Notes: a model not told the origin generated them from the letters alone. DNA of 64,000 nt from Heliopora coerulea (GCA_030142905.1 JASJOG010000010.1:3214001-3278000), one strand, 5' to 3'. Shown: positions 22,241-34,770, counted from the stretch's first letter. Numbers and translations are program-made.

Positions 22241-23395
22241 CATTGTCGTGAGACAGCACCGTCTTTGCGCAACAAAGTCCTTCTGTTATTGAGTATTTGC
22301 TGCGGATTTCCTAGACTTCAATTCGTCGGTTAAGTCAAAATTCGAACGTGATTACGTTAAAATTTTTTCTGAGTCAGATCTATTCGTAGACATGGTCAGG
22401 AACACCAAAAAACAAACTTTTTCACACAGCTTTCAAATCTCGCCACAATAAGGGTACAATAAGGAATTTAGCCCGGAAGTAAAATTCGATCCCAATTTGA
22501 TGTCATGAGCATTACTAGTACTTAAACTCTTTCTTCACGTCAATGCTTAAAAATATTCATGTTAGTATGAAGATATCACTGAAACTATTCATAGGTTAGC
22601 AGAAAGCTATATGTCGTTTGAATCCTCTCCAATTTTTTCAAAACAACTACTTTTTCCGCATATGCACGTTAAATAGAAGAGGCAGAATTTGAAGATGGAA
22701 GTGAGCAATAAAACAAAAAGGCAAAATAACACATAAAGAACGTCGTACTATGACCATTATATAGGATGTTTCGAAAGCCACGGCCGTTTGAAGAAAGAAT
22801 ATGCAATACAAATCGTAATCTCTTTAGTTTAAATTAACACCGGATGTTTAAATTATTAAGTACTATATGTTTAATTTTTCTGAGTGTTATGTAACTTTAC
22901 TTTATTTTAATTACTGCAAAACTATCGCATTTCACGTCTTAGTGCCATGATATTTTTTGATAAATTCATTTTAATTTCAATCCAAAAAGAAACATCTTGA
23001 AACCTGAAGATATCAGTCAATAAAATCTCATGCATTTCTCCAAATATTTAAGGCTGGTGATATTTGAAGTAATTAAGTGGTTTGATGATGACTTTGAAAT
23101 AAGGTCAAATTATTACTTAATATACTTTTTGTCTTACAGTTGGTTCATATCTTGAATTTTCAAGATGTTCCGTTTGGGATCAAGTCCTGTTTGTAGCCTA
23201 AACAGTGATGTTAGGTTTTCAATTATAGCTAAACATTTGTTGCTAAACACGTTGTGCTTGAGGTTTACAAGATCATTGTTTACTTATTTTTCACGTCATT
23301 TCTATAGTTGGGATGCTTCGGAAGAATTTCACGATCATTAAGTTCATTAAGGCAAATTATAGTTAATTTGAAGGTACCTTGGTTATCGACTTTCC
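22241..23395. other. Intron DNA, nothing recognised
   Basis: AT-rich, with no supported frame or repeat. Confidence 0.4.
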
Positions 23396-23605
23396 GGGCG
23401 GAAAACGTAATCGTAAAATAAAGATTAACACGCAGCTTAGGATTTTTAAATGTAAACCCATGATCAAGGACAACTTGAGAACATTTTTATAAAATTTATT
23501 TAAAAATGTTCTCAAGTTGTCGGCGATCATAGGTTTACATTTAAAAATCCTCAGCTGGGCGTTAATCTTTATTTCACGGCTTGAAAGTTCTTGCGCCCTG
23601 ATAAG
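23396..23605. repeat. Inverted pair of a PLE-terminal module, copy 1
   Basis: The left arm (cgggcggaaaacgtaatcgt ... ggatttttaaatgtaaaccc) mirrors the right arm (gtttacatttaaaaatcctc...). The inner ATAAATTTTAT centre is flanked by CAACTTGAGAACATTTTTA and complement. The outer sequence 'ttttccgcccgg' with 'gctgggc' matches the ends at 35740, 37760 and 51470. Confidence 0.65.
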
Positions 23606-23936
23606 TATAATCAGCGATTTTGATATATTGGTTCAAGGAGTGCGAATCCAGCAGCATAGGGGAAGTCGATTACTGTCGTACACGAAAACACCCCGCCTAT
23701 TCTAATTATCAGAAGAATAAGCACTCCCTCCTTATTCCTACGTCCGAAGCTACTGGGAGCTATATCTGGGAAATTAATGTATCATTGCCTTCAGTCTTAT
23801 TATTTCAAAAGACACGTTATTAGAACAAACCTCTTAGAGCTTTTTCATAACTATTTTATAACGGTGATGTTTCTTTTGACTGGTACTTTTGACCTTGGCT
23901 GTTTACTTAGTTCCTTTCAATACTTAATTTATTAAG

Positions 23937-24146
23937 GAGAAATTAAAAGAACATGAGGAGGTTATCGAGGTTCCTATACAGTTTGTGGGGTCAATTATTG
24001 GAAAAGAAGGAAGGATAATAAAAGATATCCGAACACTGTCTGGTGCCAGAATTACGATTTTGAATAAAGAAAAAATTGCAGTTGTAAAAATAACAGGCTC
24101 TCCAAGTTGTTGTAAAGAGGCCCGCCGGCAGATCAATTCTGTTGTG
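23937..24146 (+). CDS. Multi-KH gene, exon with KH domain 2
   Basis: The acceptor is ATTAAG (23931-23936) and the donor GTG|GTAAGT (24147), phase 0 at both ends, 70 codons. The KH fold is classical: VIEVPIQFVGSIIGKEGRIIKDI carries the GxxG loop as G-K-E-G, followed by RTLSGARITIL, VVKITGSPSCCKEARRQI. Length and phase match the KH3 exon exactly, so the KH exons probably arose by exon duplication. Joined protein residues are about 66-135 when counted from the ATG at 9626. Confidence 0.85.
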
Positions 24147-24239
24147 GTAAGTTAATAGAATTAAGTAGTTACGTATATATGATATATATTTTGGAAATGT
24201 GGGAGCTTGGAGATATCTGAAGTGAATGATAGATGAACG

Positions 24240-24352
24240 ATCGTCAAGCTCTTACCTCACAAAAATGATTTCTGAGCCTCAGACAGGGATCGAACCCATA
24301 ACCATCTGATGACCGGTGAGACGCTCGAGCTATTGAGCTAACAAGACTCAGA
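24240..24352 (-). mobile_element. tRNA-derived SINE, copy 1
   Basis: The minus strand folds like a tRNA: GAGTCTT/GAGGCTC acceptor (one G-T pair or two), TTAGCTCAATAGC A-box, GGTTCGATCCC B-box. It is followed by a body 'cagaaatcatttttgtgagg' and 'gagcttgacgatcg'. The same body occurs at 50735-50862 and the same head at 51598-51735. Confidence 0.7.
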
Positions 24353-26950
24353 TGGCGAGGTAAGGTACAAGTTCGACATATATGCAACAAACATATGTAT
24401 AGTTGCGGTATGTAATACTTATCCCGACGTAGATGACCGGTTTTACGGAACGTATGAAGAAAATTGGCAATTTTTCTGTTACTATGGCCCAAAGCGAAAA
24501 GATACAAAATGGCCGTGATATCGACCTGTCATTTTGCATCCGAAATTTTTTAATAAGATAAATTATGATATCTCAGCTCCTTTAGCTTGTTCTTAAAATC
24601 AAAACTCAGGACCTGGTGTTGCAGTGGATGTGGTCCCTCGTGCGTTTGGACCCGGTTCATATCGGTGGTCAAAGAATATCGAGGGTCCACATGTCCATAT
24701 ATTGGTAAAGCCGTGTTATTGGAGTTGATTTAGAACTAGGTTAGACGTTAGAATTTGACCTCACGTCAGCTATAGTTAGAGTGATTACAAGAAAAACATA
24801 CTGCATCACTGTTTCTTAATTGACTATTTATCCTTTCTTTTTGCGAAATCGTGGATTCGGTTTAGTGGTTGTATCAAATGGCCAGCGCGGGATTATGACA
24901 GGTCAAACTCTACAAAAACGTTTTCTGAAATAAGTGTTATGTAAAGCGAGACACAAAAATAAATGAGAAGTAAATGATAGCATGAGCTTTCAAGATGTTT
25001 CCCTTCAGTTTATGTTTTATTATGTATTTCTTTGAACTGTCGCACTGTCTGCTGGCTATGTTTTCCAGTCTAAATCCATTTGGTGTTGTGATAATGTAAT
25101 TAGTGTTCAAAAGAATACAAGATTACTTAAGAGGAAATAAAGCGACACTAAATGATAAAACTTGATCTTCTATAACTACCATTAGTATTAGATGTTAAGT
25201 CAACAACTTTGTTATTCACCATGTGCTTTCCCGCCCTGCATCGTTGTACCCTGCATTTATGTCGATTAGGTAATTGCAGGTATTGTACAATCTGCGTTGA
25301 AAGTCCATATTCCCTACTTTGGCGACTTGCATGGCTATTGCCCCTTTGATAGCAGATAGTTATCTTTTTAGTCTTGACTGTTTTCCTAATTATTCCGTCT
25401 CTACCAGTATTTCTGTAATCAGGACTGAGGGGACTCGATAATGACATACACCCACTCACCACAGGAGTTGGAAAGTAAAACGTGCACAATTTATTTTGTC
25501 AACAAAGCGCTTTCTCTTTGTTCCCTAACCACGAATATTAACAGGAAGTCCGTGATTGGCTTGATTGTGAGATTTATGATTAATGAAATACAGATGTTCA
25601 AACTTCACTCAGTGGATAACAATCATGTGTCATCGCGATCTGGTGTTTATTTCAACGAGTATTTCCACTTCCTTATTTAGTATTTGACACCTTTTCGAAT
25701 GTCCTAAGTTTATTTATTCTACAAATAACCGCCTTTCAATTCCAATTTCGACAAATGCATTAATTCATTGGTTTCTTATTTCTTACCTATTCTTTTTTTC
25801 GGTCCACGTTTTTCAGCAATCCATGGCTCTCGTAAATTATTCTACGATAGCCTTTCGTGAAACTCTGTTGATGTTGTTTTACGTGGGTCCTTGGGTATCC
25901 AATCCGGGTTTCAGTTCCTGGTTTTATGTACGGTCGTTCGTTTGTCATTACTTGTTAAATTCAGTAATGAATAAGAAATATTCAACGTTCTGCAGTTTAC
26001 CTTAAATTAATCATTATCTCTTATAATATCAAACAAATTTTAAGTGGGGTTCTTGACTTCAAAAAAAGCCATCATTTCGAAAAAGTGGCAAAATTTAAAG
26101 GTGAAATTTCTTAACTTGCGGAATTAGATGCACAAGTTATACTTCGCCTAACTGTTTCTGAAACGCGCCAGTCAGATGGAAGAATTGTTCGTCCGATGCC
26201 TGGGCACTTTCGCCTACCTTACGCCGTAGAATCAAAATGCCCTGGGAAAAAGGTTAACACCAGACAGATTTTTACTTTTTAGTATTTTAGAGGTATTTCT
26301 TTTCATTTTTGGGGTTTTGGATTTACAAATTTCTGTAAAAACTTTTCGTATATCCTCAATATATTTTTGCCCAGTCCATCTCACTGTAGGAATCTTACGC
26401 GAAGACGACACAAACGTGAACGACGACGTCCTTCATAATATAAGAGCATTTTTTCCCTAAATATAAAATGAACGAATAATTTACACTCCTGACATTTTAT
26501 CCCAACGCCGGCCTCGTTCCATATACAGTGTCACTCAGAGAATTTTAATTTCACATATTCTGGAAGACGTTAAGTCATAACAGCCATAAAGTGACGAATA
26601 CTGTTCAATGAGTTTTGCAAACAGTTCAAAAGTATCCCATGTGACATTAGTAATCCGTTGTTACTAATAAATGTTAGCTCTTTACAAACGGTGGCAACTG
26701 CTGGGAATTTTAGTGAGGCTAATATCAGACAATTTTCCTCCAGTGGAAGACCTACCATCAAGGTTTTTTTGGCCTTTTTCAAGTCCATTTGGGAGGCTGA
26801 AAATTCATCTGTCAGTCAAATCTATCTTTGGCCATTTTAACGTAGCAAAACTGCAATGAACATAAGTCTCGGTCGTTATCTTACATTGATTGTAGGTACC
26901 AAACAAGTTAAATTTTAGATTGAATGTACGATATTTTATATTATTATTTG
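24353..26950. other. Intron DNA, nothing recognised
   Basis: The longest frame (25148-25489, minus) resembles no family I know. It lacks splice context, so I do not call it. Confidence 0.4.
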
Positions 26951-26954
26951 GCTG

Positions 26955-27445
26955 GGCTCGCTAGCCTATCTGTACGCAAAATGACGCACACTGATTGGCT
27001 GCCTGTCCGTGCAATAAGTTTTCGTACAGAGTAGCTAGTTTTGGCGGGAAATTCACGAGTTGATTTGAAGAAAAACAATCAAGATTCCGGTACGTTTTAC
27101 AGAAGATTTATAAAAACAAACTACGAAAAAAGAAGTTAAAAGTTCTCAACGATACTTTTAAGCAGAAAATTAGATGAATAGATCCAAAAAGCCACGAAGA
27201 AATAACTAACAACAAGCAAGAAAACCTGAGCCGCTAACTCACGAACACAAAGCTTCTTTAAAAGCGATGAAAAATGGTGCTAAAAGCCATATAATAAATT
27301 CCTTATTAACCTGGTTTGTTCGGTCTGTACGGGAAAGTACTTGCCCTCGGTTTTTTCCATACAGACCTCGCTCCTTCGTCGCTCAGTCTGTACGAAAACC
27401 TCAGGCAAATACTTTCCCGTACAGACCTCGCACTCGGTTAATGAG
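26955..27445. mobile_element. Dispersed MITE family, longest copy
   Basis: It starts near 'ctcgctagcctatctgtacg' and ends with inverted blocks 'cggtctgtacgggaaagta' (about 27320) and 'tactttcccgtacagacc' (about 27410), mirrored around 'cagtctgtacg'. No TSD resolved; the element boundaries are approximate. Confidence 0.55.
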
Positions 27446-27867
27446 TAATCAATATAGTTTATACAATGATTACAGCTTTACGGAAAATTTGTAAATGTAA
27501 ATTAACGTACAAGATTGGTGATTGATCGTGTAACATGTTTCACAAAAAAATAAAATGAATATTAGGTTATTCACTTTAAGTTTACTGTTTTATTTTTGAA
27601 TATATTGTTACTAATATTATATACAATTTATTAATATACTCAGCAACTTTAAAATGATTACAGAACTTTTTTGATTCCTTACCACTTAAAACTTGCAAAA
27701 TTATGTTATTTGTACGTACTTTTTCAAATATATAAGTATGCATTAGTCTATTACCATACGCTCATACCTCTGGACTTTATCCGCTTTCCAATCGATCCAA
27801 CAGTTTCCCACTCCAGGTGTTGGAACACACTACCATCTAAACCACACTCATCGCCAGCACCACTGAG

Positions 27868-28125
27868 GTGCTGGTGGCACAGTGGTAATGCACGTGTCTC
27901 TCACCAGTGTGACTAGGGTTTGATTCCGGCTCCGTGCAGGTACATGATTAGTCAGTTTGACTTTCCTGAGCATCTCAGATTTTCTCCGGGTACTTCGTTT
28001 TACTCCTGTAGCAACACTGGACCAATGAGGGGTGGTCCTTACTGGACCTCTAGCAAGAACCGCTTAGGTAACTGATAGGGTTATCCAGTATGAATAAAAG
28101 CACTTTACTTTTATCCACGTTCACC
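27868..28125 (+). mobile_element. tRNA-derived SINE (different family)
   Basis: A-box TGGCACAGTGGT and B-box GGTTTGATTCC are spaced as in a tRNA promoter (27873-27925). The body runs to 'agtatgaataaaagc', an AATAAA-containing tail, before a T-rich stretch. No relation seen to the SINE at 24240. Confidence 0.65.
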
Positions 28126-28179
28126 TTCTGGTACCGCAGTTTAAGTCCCTCTAAATCCCAACACTAGAGGGGTTCTCAA

Positions 28180-28208
28180 CTGCTCCTACAACCGTGTTGT
28201 AGGAGCAG
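28180..28208. repeat. Perfect 13-bp hairpin
   Basis: CTGCTCCTACAAC, loop CGT, then GTTGTAGGAGCAG. It is followed by a second small palindrome around TAATATTTGC/GCAAATATTA (28231-28253). The role is unknown. Confidence 0.7.
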
Positions 28209-28598
28209 TAAAACATGCTGTTTCATGTTTTAATATTTGCTTTGCAAATATTAAATTCGTATTTGAGGCTGTATAGGACATACAAATCTTTGGTAGATAC
28301 ACATGACGGAGACAAATGAAAAAATTTTTGGCCATTTTTTTCGCAATTTGGCCTTTTACTGCACGTCACTTGTCATCTGGCAACACTGACATGGTTTACC
28401 TACGAAGAAGTCGGAAGAATATCTTAGTAACTTCAGAAGGCGAAACATTTCTTTTTCTTTTGACTGAAGATAAGTGATATACTGCTTGGTATATTATCCT
28501 TAGCCGTTTTTTGCGTAATCAACATTTTTGTCCAATATTGTTTTCTTGTGAATATTATGTATCAAAACACCAACGCAACCAATGTGTTTACACTGATC

Positions 28599-29077
28599 TA
28601 GTGGCGTGAGGTAAACTGCCGCCCGAGGCGGGAGTGAAAAATGCCGCCCCCCCAAACAAAAATAATATGGCTCCATTTACAAAAGGAAATAGTATGCATT
28701 TTTACCTTCGTCATTGCGGCCACAATTAACAAAATTCTAGTTCCCAGCCCTTTGTTGACTTGGAATATGACGACGCTTAAAGTGCCCGACTCCTCGGCCT
28801 GAGGTCAAATTTCCCAGGCTGGGACTTAAACACACGGTCAAATCTCCCTGGGTTGCCTTCACCCCTTTCCGCCAGGGGCAAAACAATGGAGCAGCCTTTA
28901 TGGCAGTTGTTAAGCCTTAGTTACCTTCTTTTACGCTGCTGTAACAAATTGAGCCAGATATTTATTTTAACCAGTTGTGGGTTAACGTTTTCAGGACACT
29001 GGTGGCCGAAAATGCCGCCCCCAAAGAGGTGCCGCCCAGGACAGTTGCACCGATTGCACCCCCTCTTTACGCCACTG
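28599..29077. mobile_element. hAT-type non-autonomous element, second copy
   Basis: Ends TAGTGGCGTGAG and TTTACGCCACTG, subterminal 'aaactgccgccc' and 'gtgccgccc' as in 7026-7660. The flanks CACTGATC and CGCTGATT match at 6 of 8, consistent with an old 8-bp duplication. Confidence 0.6.
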
Positions 29078-29351
29078 CGCTGATTATACTTGGATTAGGA
29101 ATTATAATATCGTAGAATTCCGAAAGTAACGGCCCCTCGAAAGTAGCGGTCCCCGAAAGTAACGTCAAATTTGTGACACTACTAAAATTTTCCGAAAGTA
29201 GCGGCCCCCCAGAAAGTAGTGGGCCCCCCGAAAGTAGCGGCCCTTTCGAATGTGGTGCTTTTATGTTTCAAATACATGTTTATCCAACAAAAAGTAATGT
29301 TTGTATTCAAAGTTAACAATCAACTTAACGATACTAATACATATCTTTTAA

Positions 29352-29644
29352 GGGGGCTCTTTACCTTATGAGTGAAAAAATGGGTAGTTTTCAAAAGCAT
29401 GCTATTACCTGGCTAGATTATGTCTGAGCTATGGCAAACCATACATTTGCTGAAAGCTAAGTCTTCGGTGAATCTGAATCACCAATTTGTTTTCTTTAAC
29501 TTATTACCCAGGGGGGGTGAGAATTCACCGAAGACTGAGCTTTCAGCAAATGTATGGTTTGCCATAGCTCAGACTTAATCTAGCCAGGTAATAGCATGCT
29601 TTTGAAAACTACCCATTTTTTCACTCATAAGGTAAAGAGCCCCC
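29352..29644. mobile_element. Foldback element at TTAA, nested in the pogo element
   Basis: Arms of 122 bp (29352-29473 and 29523-29644) are almost perfectly complementary, starting GGGGGCTCTTTACC. The element is flanked by TTAA on both sides (29348-29351 and 29645-29648). TTAA duplication suggests piggyBac-type mobilisation. The central 49 bp are unique. The arms are nearly identical, so the insertion looks young. Confidence 0.8.
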
Positions 29645-29744
29645 TTAAGAAAGTACCTGTTGATCGTTAATTTTCCAATATTTAGAACATGTTTTCTCTT
29701 ATACGTCGCCATCATCGCTGCCGACAACCATGTCATGTTTTTCA

Positions 29745-30250
29745 TCACTGCTGTCGTAAAACGCACTGTACATCATAAGATTCACCGATGGTGTACTCAG
29801 GAATGCCCTTGATATTTATTTCGTTATCCCTTTCTCCCGACGTAGGAAGTGCAATGCCACATTTCACGAAGGAACGAATTACTGTATCTTTAATTCTACG
29901 AGATATTTCCTGCTATGTCTTTCCGACCCACTAGGTAAACATAAAACGTCGTTCACTGGCTGTCAACTTTGATGTATGAAAAATCTCTGGATCTTCAGCC
30001 ATCATTTCGTTCGCTTGGATATCTACACATTTTTAACTCGCTGTTGAACGCGACGTTGAGAGGTTGAATTTTGCTAGAGGCTCCAGGTGGCACCAACGCT
30101 AAGGTCGTATTACACTCTTGGCCAATGATCTGTTTAACTTTCTCGGTGGTCTGCGCCTTGTGCTCGTCATACACCAGTAGTCTTGATCTGCTTTCCCCAA
30201 AAAAATTCTTTTGGACGTTCCACATGTACCTGAGCCAAAACATCATAATG
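29745..30250 (-). pseudogene. pogo-like transposase remnant
   Basis: From about 30246 downward the minus strand reads MWNVQKNFFGESRSRLLVYDEHKAQTTEKVK..., VPPGASSKIQPLNVAFNSELK. This is the DDE-domain segment of pogo/jerky-like transposases ('L.V.D...AH' and 'PGG.T...QPLDV' boxes), with the usual DSF/DxxxAH as DEHKAQ. After a frameshift, SFVKCGIALPTS and NIKGIPEYT match the family's C-terminal end. The N-terminal DNA-binding part is gone. Confidence 0.7.
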
Positions 30251-30570
30251 TCATCTACCCCCGTGGCCTTGTCTGAGGACGCAGAATATCATAAATAGCT
30301 AGGAAAACGACACCGTATACAAACGGTCTCAAGATGACTTTTTTGTTTTTGATTTATTGTGTATTCTGGTCAAAATGTTCGCAGTTTTATATCTAATTTG
30401 ACAATCAGATCTGATGATGAAAATGGTGGAAATTTTATTCCTCTCATCGCTTGATAACTAAGTCCATTCAATAGCTGTTTCTTCCGAACGTATTTTAACT
30501 ATCCGAAAGTAGCGGCCCCCAAGGCCTGTTAAATCCGAAAGTAACGAGGGCCATTACTTTCGGAATTCTA

Positions 30571-31309
30571 CGGTACCTGAAAGGCCACTTACAATCAACC
30601 AAATACGATTGGAATTCTGTAGTGTCAGTATCAAAATACCTACGGAAACGTTGTGTTTTTACCGATCATACTTTGATTAGGCGTTGTTTTACATGAAACC
30701 ACGTACAAATCAAGCAAATACTAGTGTACCTAACCATTGTGCTGGTATTGCCTATACTAAACCAAGCCGTTCAGTTGACATTATGAAAACAAGCCATTGT
30801 GCCACTGCTCTAATTTTATTTTTTGTGCGTTATCCCTTGAAAAGCGAAAGCAAGGGTCAAAGAGTGACTCCGTTGGTAATATTGGTCAAGAACTGGCTCT
30901 CATAATGACATTATGGAAGCAAAGGAAGCTTCCTGTTACTATTCTATATTTCCTGACGCTCCAACAGTTTGACTGAGGAAAATGTGTCTTAAGTGCGCAA
31001 TTCGCTATGCTGACTATCCTTGGAAAAAATATCAGTCAATATATATGTAATGCGCTTTACATTTTCAAACTTTCCCCATAGACTGTACAGCAATATAAAT
31101 CGTGCAATTTCGGATTTTTTCTTCGGGAGATTATGGAGGACACCTACTCGGAAGTTCTTATAAATTTTAACAAATTAAAAATCAACAAAATACTGATGAG
31201 GGGAAGGACTGGCGGAGGTCTGTCCGCTTTGTGAGATAAGCTGCTGGACACAGATACTGCGGAGAGTGATTGTGTAAGCATATACTTGGCAAAGTTGTTT
31301 TCGCATATA
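30571..31309. other. Intron DNA, nothing recognised
   Basis: Only short frames without family resemblance. Confidence 0.4.
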
Positions 31310-31608
31310 CAGGGTATCCCAAAAAAATGTATACACACTTTGAATGATTATAACTCACTCAAACTTTCTTTCGAGTGCCACGCATTCGTGAGCAATTTGG
31401 AGATGAGGAGTTTTATTTCCAGTAAGAAGGAGCACCTCCCTACTACGATCGTGATGTGAGAGCCTATCTTGACGAAAATCTGCCGAACAGATGGATTGGG
31501 CGAAGAGGTGGCATTGAATTCTCTCCACGTTCACCAGACCTCACACCTCTGGACTTTTTTTTTGTGGGGATACGTCAAAGATAAGGTTTATAGCACAAAA
31601 CCTGCAAC
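31310..31608 (+). pseudogene. mariner-type transposon scrap
   Basis: 'cagggtatcccaaaaaaatg' with 'tatacacactttgaat' is a typical mariner end. About 100 bp later the C-terminal transposase follows: GAPPYYDRDVRAYLDE-like (written from two frames), RWIGRRGGIEFSPRSPDLTPLDFF, WGYVKDKVYSTKPAT. PHSPDLxPxDFFLWG is the mariner signature. The element is internally deleted and stops abruptly at the LINE border at 31609. Confidence 0.75.
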
Positions 31609-31610
31609 AA

Positions 31611-34600
31611 TCAATCTTTATCTAATACTCGTTCAGCGACATGCTCATACCACTTCTCTTGCTGTTGGAAGCCAATTCTCTTACACAATGACCAATGAAT
31701 CATCAGTGCGACTCTATCATAACGCCATAATCTGTATTGATTTTGTGCTAATTTTGAGCATTCAGCAACTATATGGCTGATTGTTTCTTCTCGCTCTCCA
31801 CATAATCTGCACATTGGTGATACACCCTGTTTGTCAATTCTTTTCTTAATATAGTTTGTCCTTAGCGCTTGATCTTGAGCTGCCATCAACATACCCTTGA
31901 TCTCTTTCTTCAGTGTCCCTTTTTTCGACCAATTCCAGCTATCTTTGTCCTTAATTTCTTCAGTTGTTCTTTCAAATTGACTGTGTAATGCCTTCTCCTT
32001 ATATTGTCTCTTTTGCTTATCATATATCTCTTTCTTCGCAGCGCCTTCCCCGAGTATCCTCTCGTCTTTGACTGCCATTAATAATCTTTCGTTGCTGTTC
32101 TCTACATAGTTGTACAGGCTACTCGTTTCCATATCTATACAGTCTTCAACACTTATCATACCTATTTCTCCTTCAGCTCTCTTCATATAAAGTCTGTCAA
32201 CGTCGGCTTTGGGATGCAGAGCTCTATTTATGTTCATCAGTTTTCTTGTCCTTCTGTCAATATTTCCTAGTTCTTCTTTTGTCCACTATATTTGTCCACA
32301 GCCTCGTACCTAATCACAGCAACAGCCCGCAAATTTATGGCATTTATGGTGTTTCCTCCGTTTAGCTTTGATCTTAGTATTCTTCTAACTCTTCTGTTGT
32401 ATTCCTTTGTGACGATTTCTTTCATATTAGTATGCTTAACCTCATCAGCTTCTAACATCCCGAGATATTTGTATCCATCCCCTTCGTCAAGGCCTTTAAT
32501 ACTCTGTCCATCCGGTAACTTGATTCCTTCACAGTTGTGGAATTTTCCTCGCTTCGTGTTAAGAACAGCACACTTGTTTATACCGAACTCCATACCTATA
32601 TCTTGGCTGACTACCCGAACCGTATTTACCAGTGTATCCACTTGCCTCTCGCTTTTGCCATATAGCTTTAAATCATCCATAAACAATAAATGGTTGACTA
32701 CACCCTTTCCTCCAGCTAGTTCATACCCAGCTGTAACTTTTCGCAGAACCATTATCAAGGGTATTAGAGCCAGTACAAACAACAATGGTGACAAGCTGTC
32801 TCCCTGAAATATTTCCCTTCTCATTTTCACTCTGCTTAAATTGGTTCCCCTACATGTTAAATCAGTACACCATTTCTCTATATTTTTCTTTAATGTTCTC
32901 TGCAACTCCGAATATACTGAAACAATTCTTAATTCAACGATGCGGCACCATATCGTATGTTTTCTTATAGTCAATCCAAGCCATTGCCAGTCCTGTTTGT
33001 CTTTATTTGCAATTTCGTGCTATCATGCGGTCTATAAGCAACTGGTCCTTCGTTCCCCGAGATTTTCTTCGACATCCTTTCTGTTCCATTGGCAAAAGCT
33101 GTTCTTTCTCTAGATGGTAATAGATTTCGTCCGCTAAAACGCCAGTAACCAGTTTCCACATTATTGGGAGGCAGGTGATGGGTCTGCAATGAACTACGTT
33201 TCCTTTCTCTTTATCTTTCTGAATTAGAACTGTTCTGCCAACGGTAAGCCATTCAGGCATTTGTGCCCTATCTAAACAGATTTGATGCTGTCCCACTAAT
33301 CTTTTGTGACATCCAACAAAGTTTTTCAGCCAATAACCCTACAATTCATCTAGCCCTGGTGCTTTCCAGTTTGGCATTTTTCTCAACTGTTTTCTCACTT
33401 TTTCTAACTCTATACTTATGTATTCTTGTCGATTAATGTTACTTAATTCGTCTTCAACTCCATGCAACCATCTTGCGTTATCATTATGTACAGCAGACAC
33501 ATTCCAAATTTTGTTCCAAAATTTCCTGCTTTCCTGTACTTCTGGTATCTCATCATTTGTTCTCTCCTGGTTCTCTATTCGTTCAAATAATCTCTTTCAG
33601 TTTGACTGATACATTCGATTTTGTCAGTACTGTTCCCCTCTGCTGTCATACCTTTTTAACTTTGCAGTCGTTGCAGTAATCCTTTGCTAAACTTCTTCTG
33701 TAACAACTCCTATTCCTTTCTCCTTCACATTATATGTTCTTTCCAGGTGTGTTCTCTCAAACCATTGTTTCGAAGTGCCTGCGTCTTCCACTTTTCTAGT
33801 CTACTAACATCTTTTCTTAACTTCGCGATTTTGCCATTAAGCCTTCTTCTCCATGCTGGTTCAGTATGCATTCTGACTTCCTTCTTTTTTACACCCAACT
33901 TACTTGCAGTCAAATGCGCTGCTGCTATCAGCAGTCGATTCGTTTCTGTCAGGTTCCTTGTAAGAATATCTTTAACCACTAAATCTACTTCTGCCACTAC
34001 TACTTTCAGTCTTTTTCTTTCTACATTTCTAAGGGATGCCGGATTATCGTTCCTTTTCATTTCTTCCTTCAATTATTCTAACTCCGTTTTTCTTTCAGAA
34101 TTCTCTTCTCTACTGGCCATTTCGCTAATCTTCTCAATCAATTCCACTTCCTCCAAAATACTCTCACCATTCCATTCTCTTTCATCTTCAATTTCTACTT
34201 CGTCATTTCTATGTTGGTCTTCTGTTGCATTCTTTACTTATTTCGGCTGTTCTTCTCTCTCTACTTTTCGCTGTATTTCCTCCAGTTCTACTTTTGATAG
34301 CAATTCATTAGTTCTGATGACTCTACTTTTGGTCAGCTAATCTTTGCTGTCCAACGTTGAACACCCCTATCTCTCTACATATGTTCATCATTCTCCTGCG
34401 GTACCCTCTTTTTGACGGATCACTTTTGTAGAAACATTTTATTACAAGCTTGTTCACTTTCTTAGTCCATTTCTACCTTGCAGTCATGGGATGACGACCG
34501 AAGTCTGCCTGCGTGCGCACAGAACAACTGCCGGGCGCGAAGCCTTCTCTATCCATTCCAACCTCGTTCACGCCGTTTCCCGATAAACTATCATTTGACA

Positions 34601-34770
34601 TTTTTTCACTCATAAGAGGTAGTGGATTTTAGGTTACACAACCACCGGTGTTATCTGTTGAGACACCACCTCTAGAAGGGTTTCTTGGAGAACCAGGCTA
34701 AAGAGCCACCTCCTTCCCTTGAGGCAGACTTAATCCCCCACCGGACGCCAGCCCGGTATTTCAAGGCCTC
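31611..34770 (-). pseudogene. Nearly complete LINE of the restriction-like-endonuclease type
   Basis: Read from right to left: leader (about 34770-34450), N-terminal basic region (SKRGYRRRMMNICRE, ELEEIQRK), EPAWRRRLNGKIAKLRKDVSRLEKWK, then KVRKQLRKMPNWKAPG, EWLTVGRTVLIQKDK, RPITCLPIMWKL, EQKGCRRKSRGTKDQLLIDRM, FQGDSLSPLLFVLALIPL, LLFMDDLKLYGK (the YADD-box equivalent is MDD), GYKYLGMLEAD, and a final CRLCGEREETISHIVAECSKL zinc motif before WYEHVAER. The single terminal CCHC followed by a nuclease region fits R2/R4/NeSL-type LINEs. The nuclease domain is cut off at 31611. Frameshifts lie near 33000-32970 and 32270, with scattered stops. Confidence 0.75.

Larger units (their letters stand above)
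29115..30568 (-). mobile_element. pogo/Tigger-like DNA transposon
   Basis: Perfect-start inverted ends GAATTCCGAAAGTAACGGCC and (end) GGCCATTACTTTCGGAATTC lie inside a TA duplication (29113-29114 and 30569-30570). Multiple subterminal 'cgaaagtagcggcccc' repeats lie at 29137-29260 and 30500-30540. It carries transposase remains on the minus strand and a nested foldback at 29352-29644. Confidence 0.85.

Noticed and set aside
25148..25489. 113-codon minus-strand frame as a gene
   Set aside because: No family resemblance, no splice context and ordinary composition for noncoding DNA.
28180..28208. A perfect hairpin as a microRNA precursor
   Set aside because: The stem is 13 bp with a 3-base loop, too short for a microRNA hairpin.
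32292..34340. Plus-strand open frames up to 218 codons
   Set aside because: They are antisense shadows of the minus-strand LINE, whose motifs are unmistakable.
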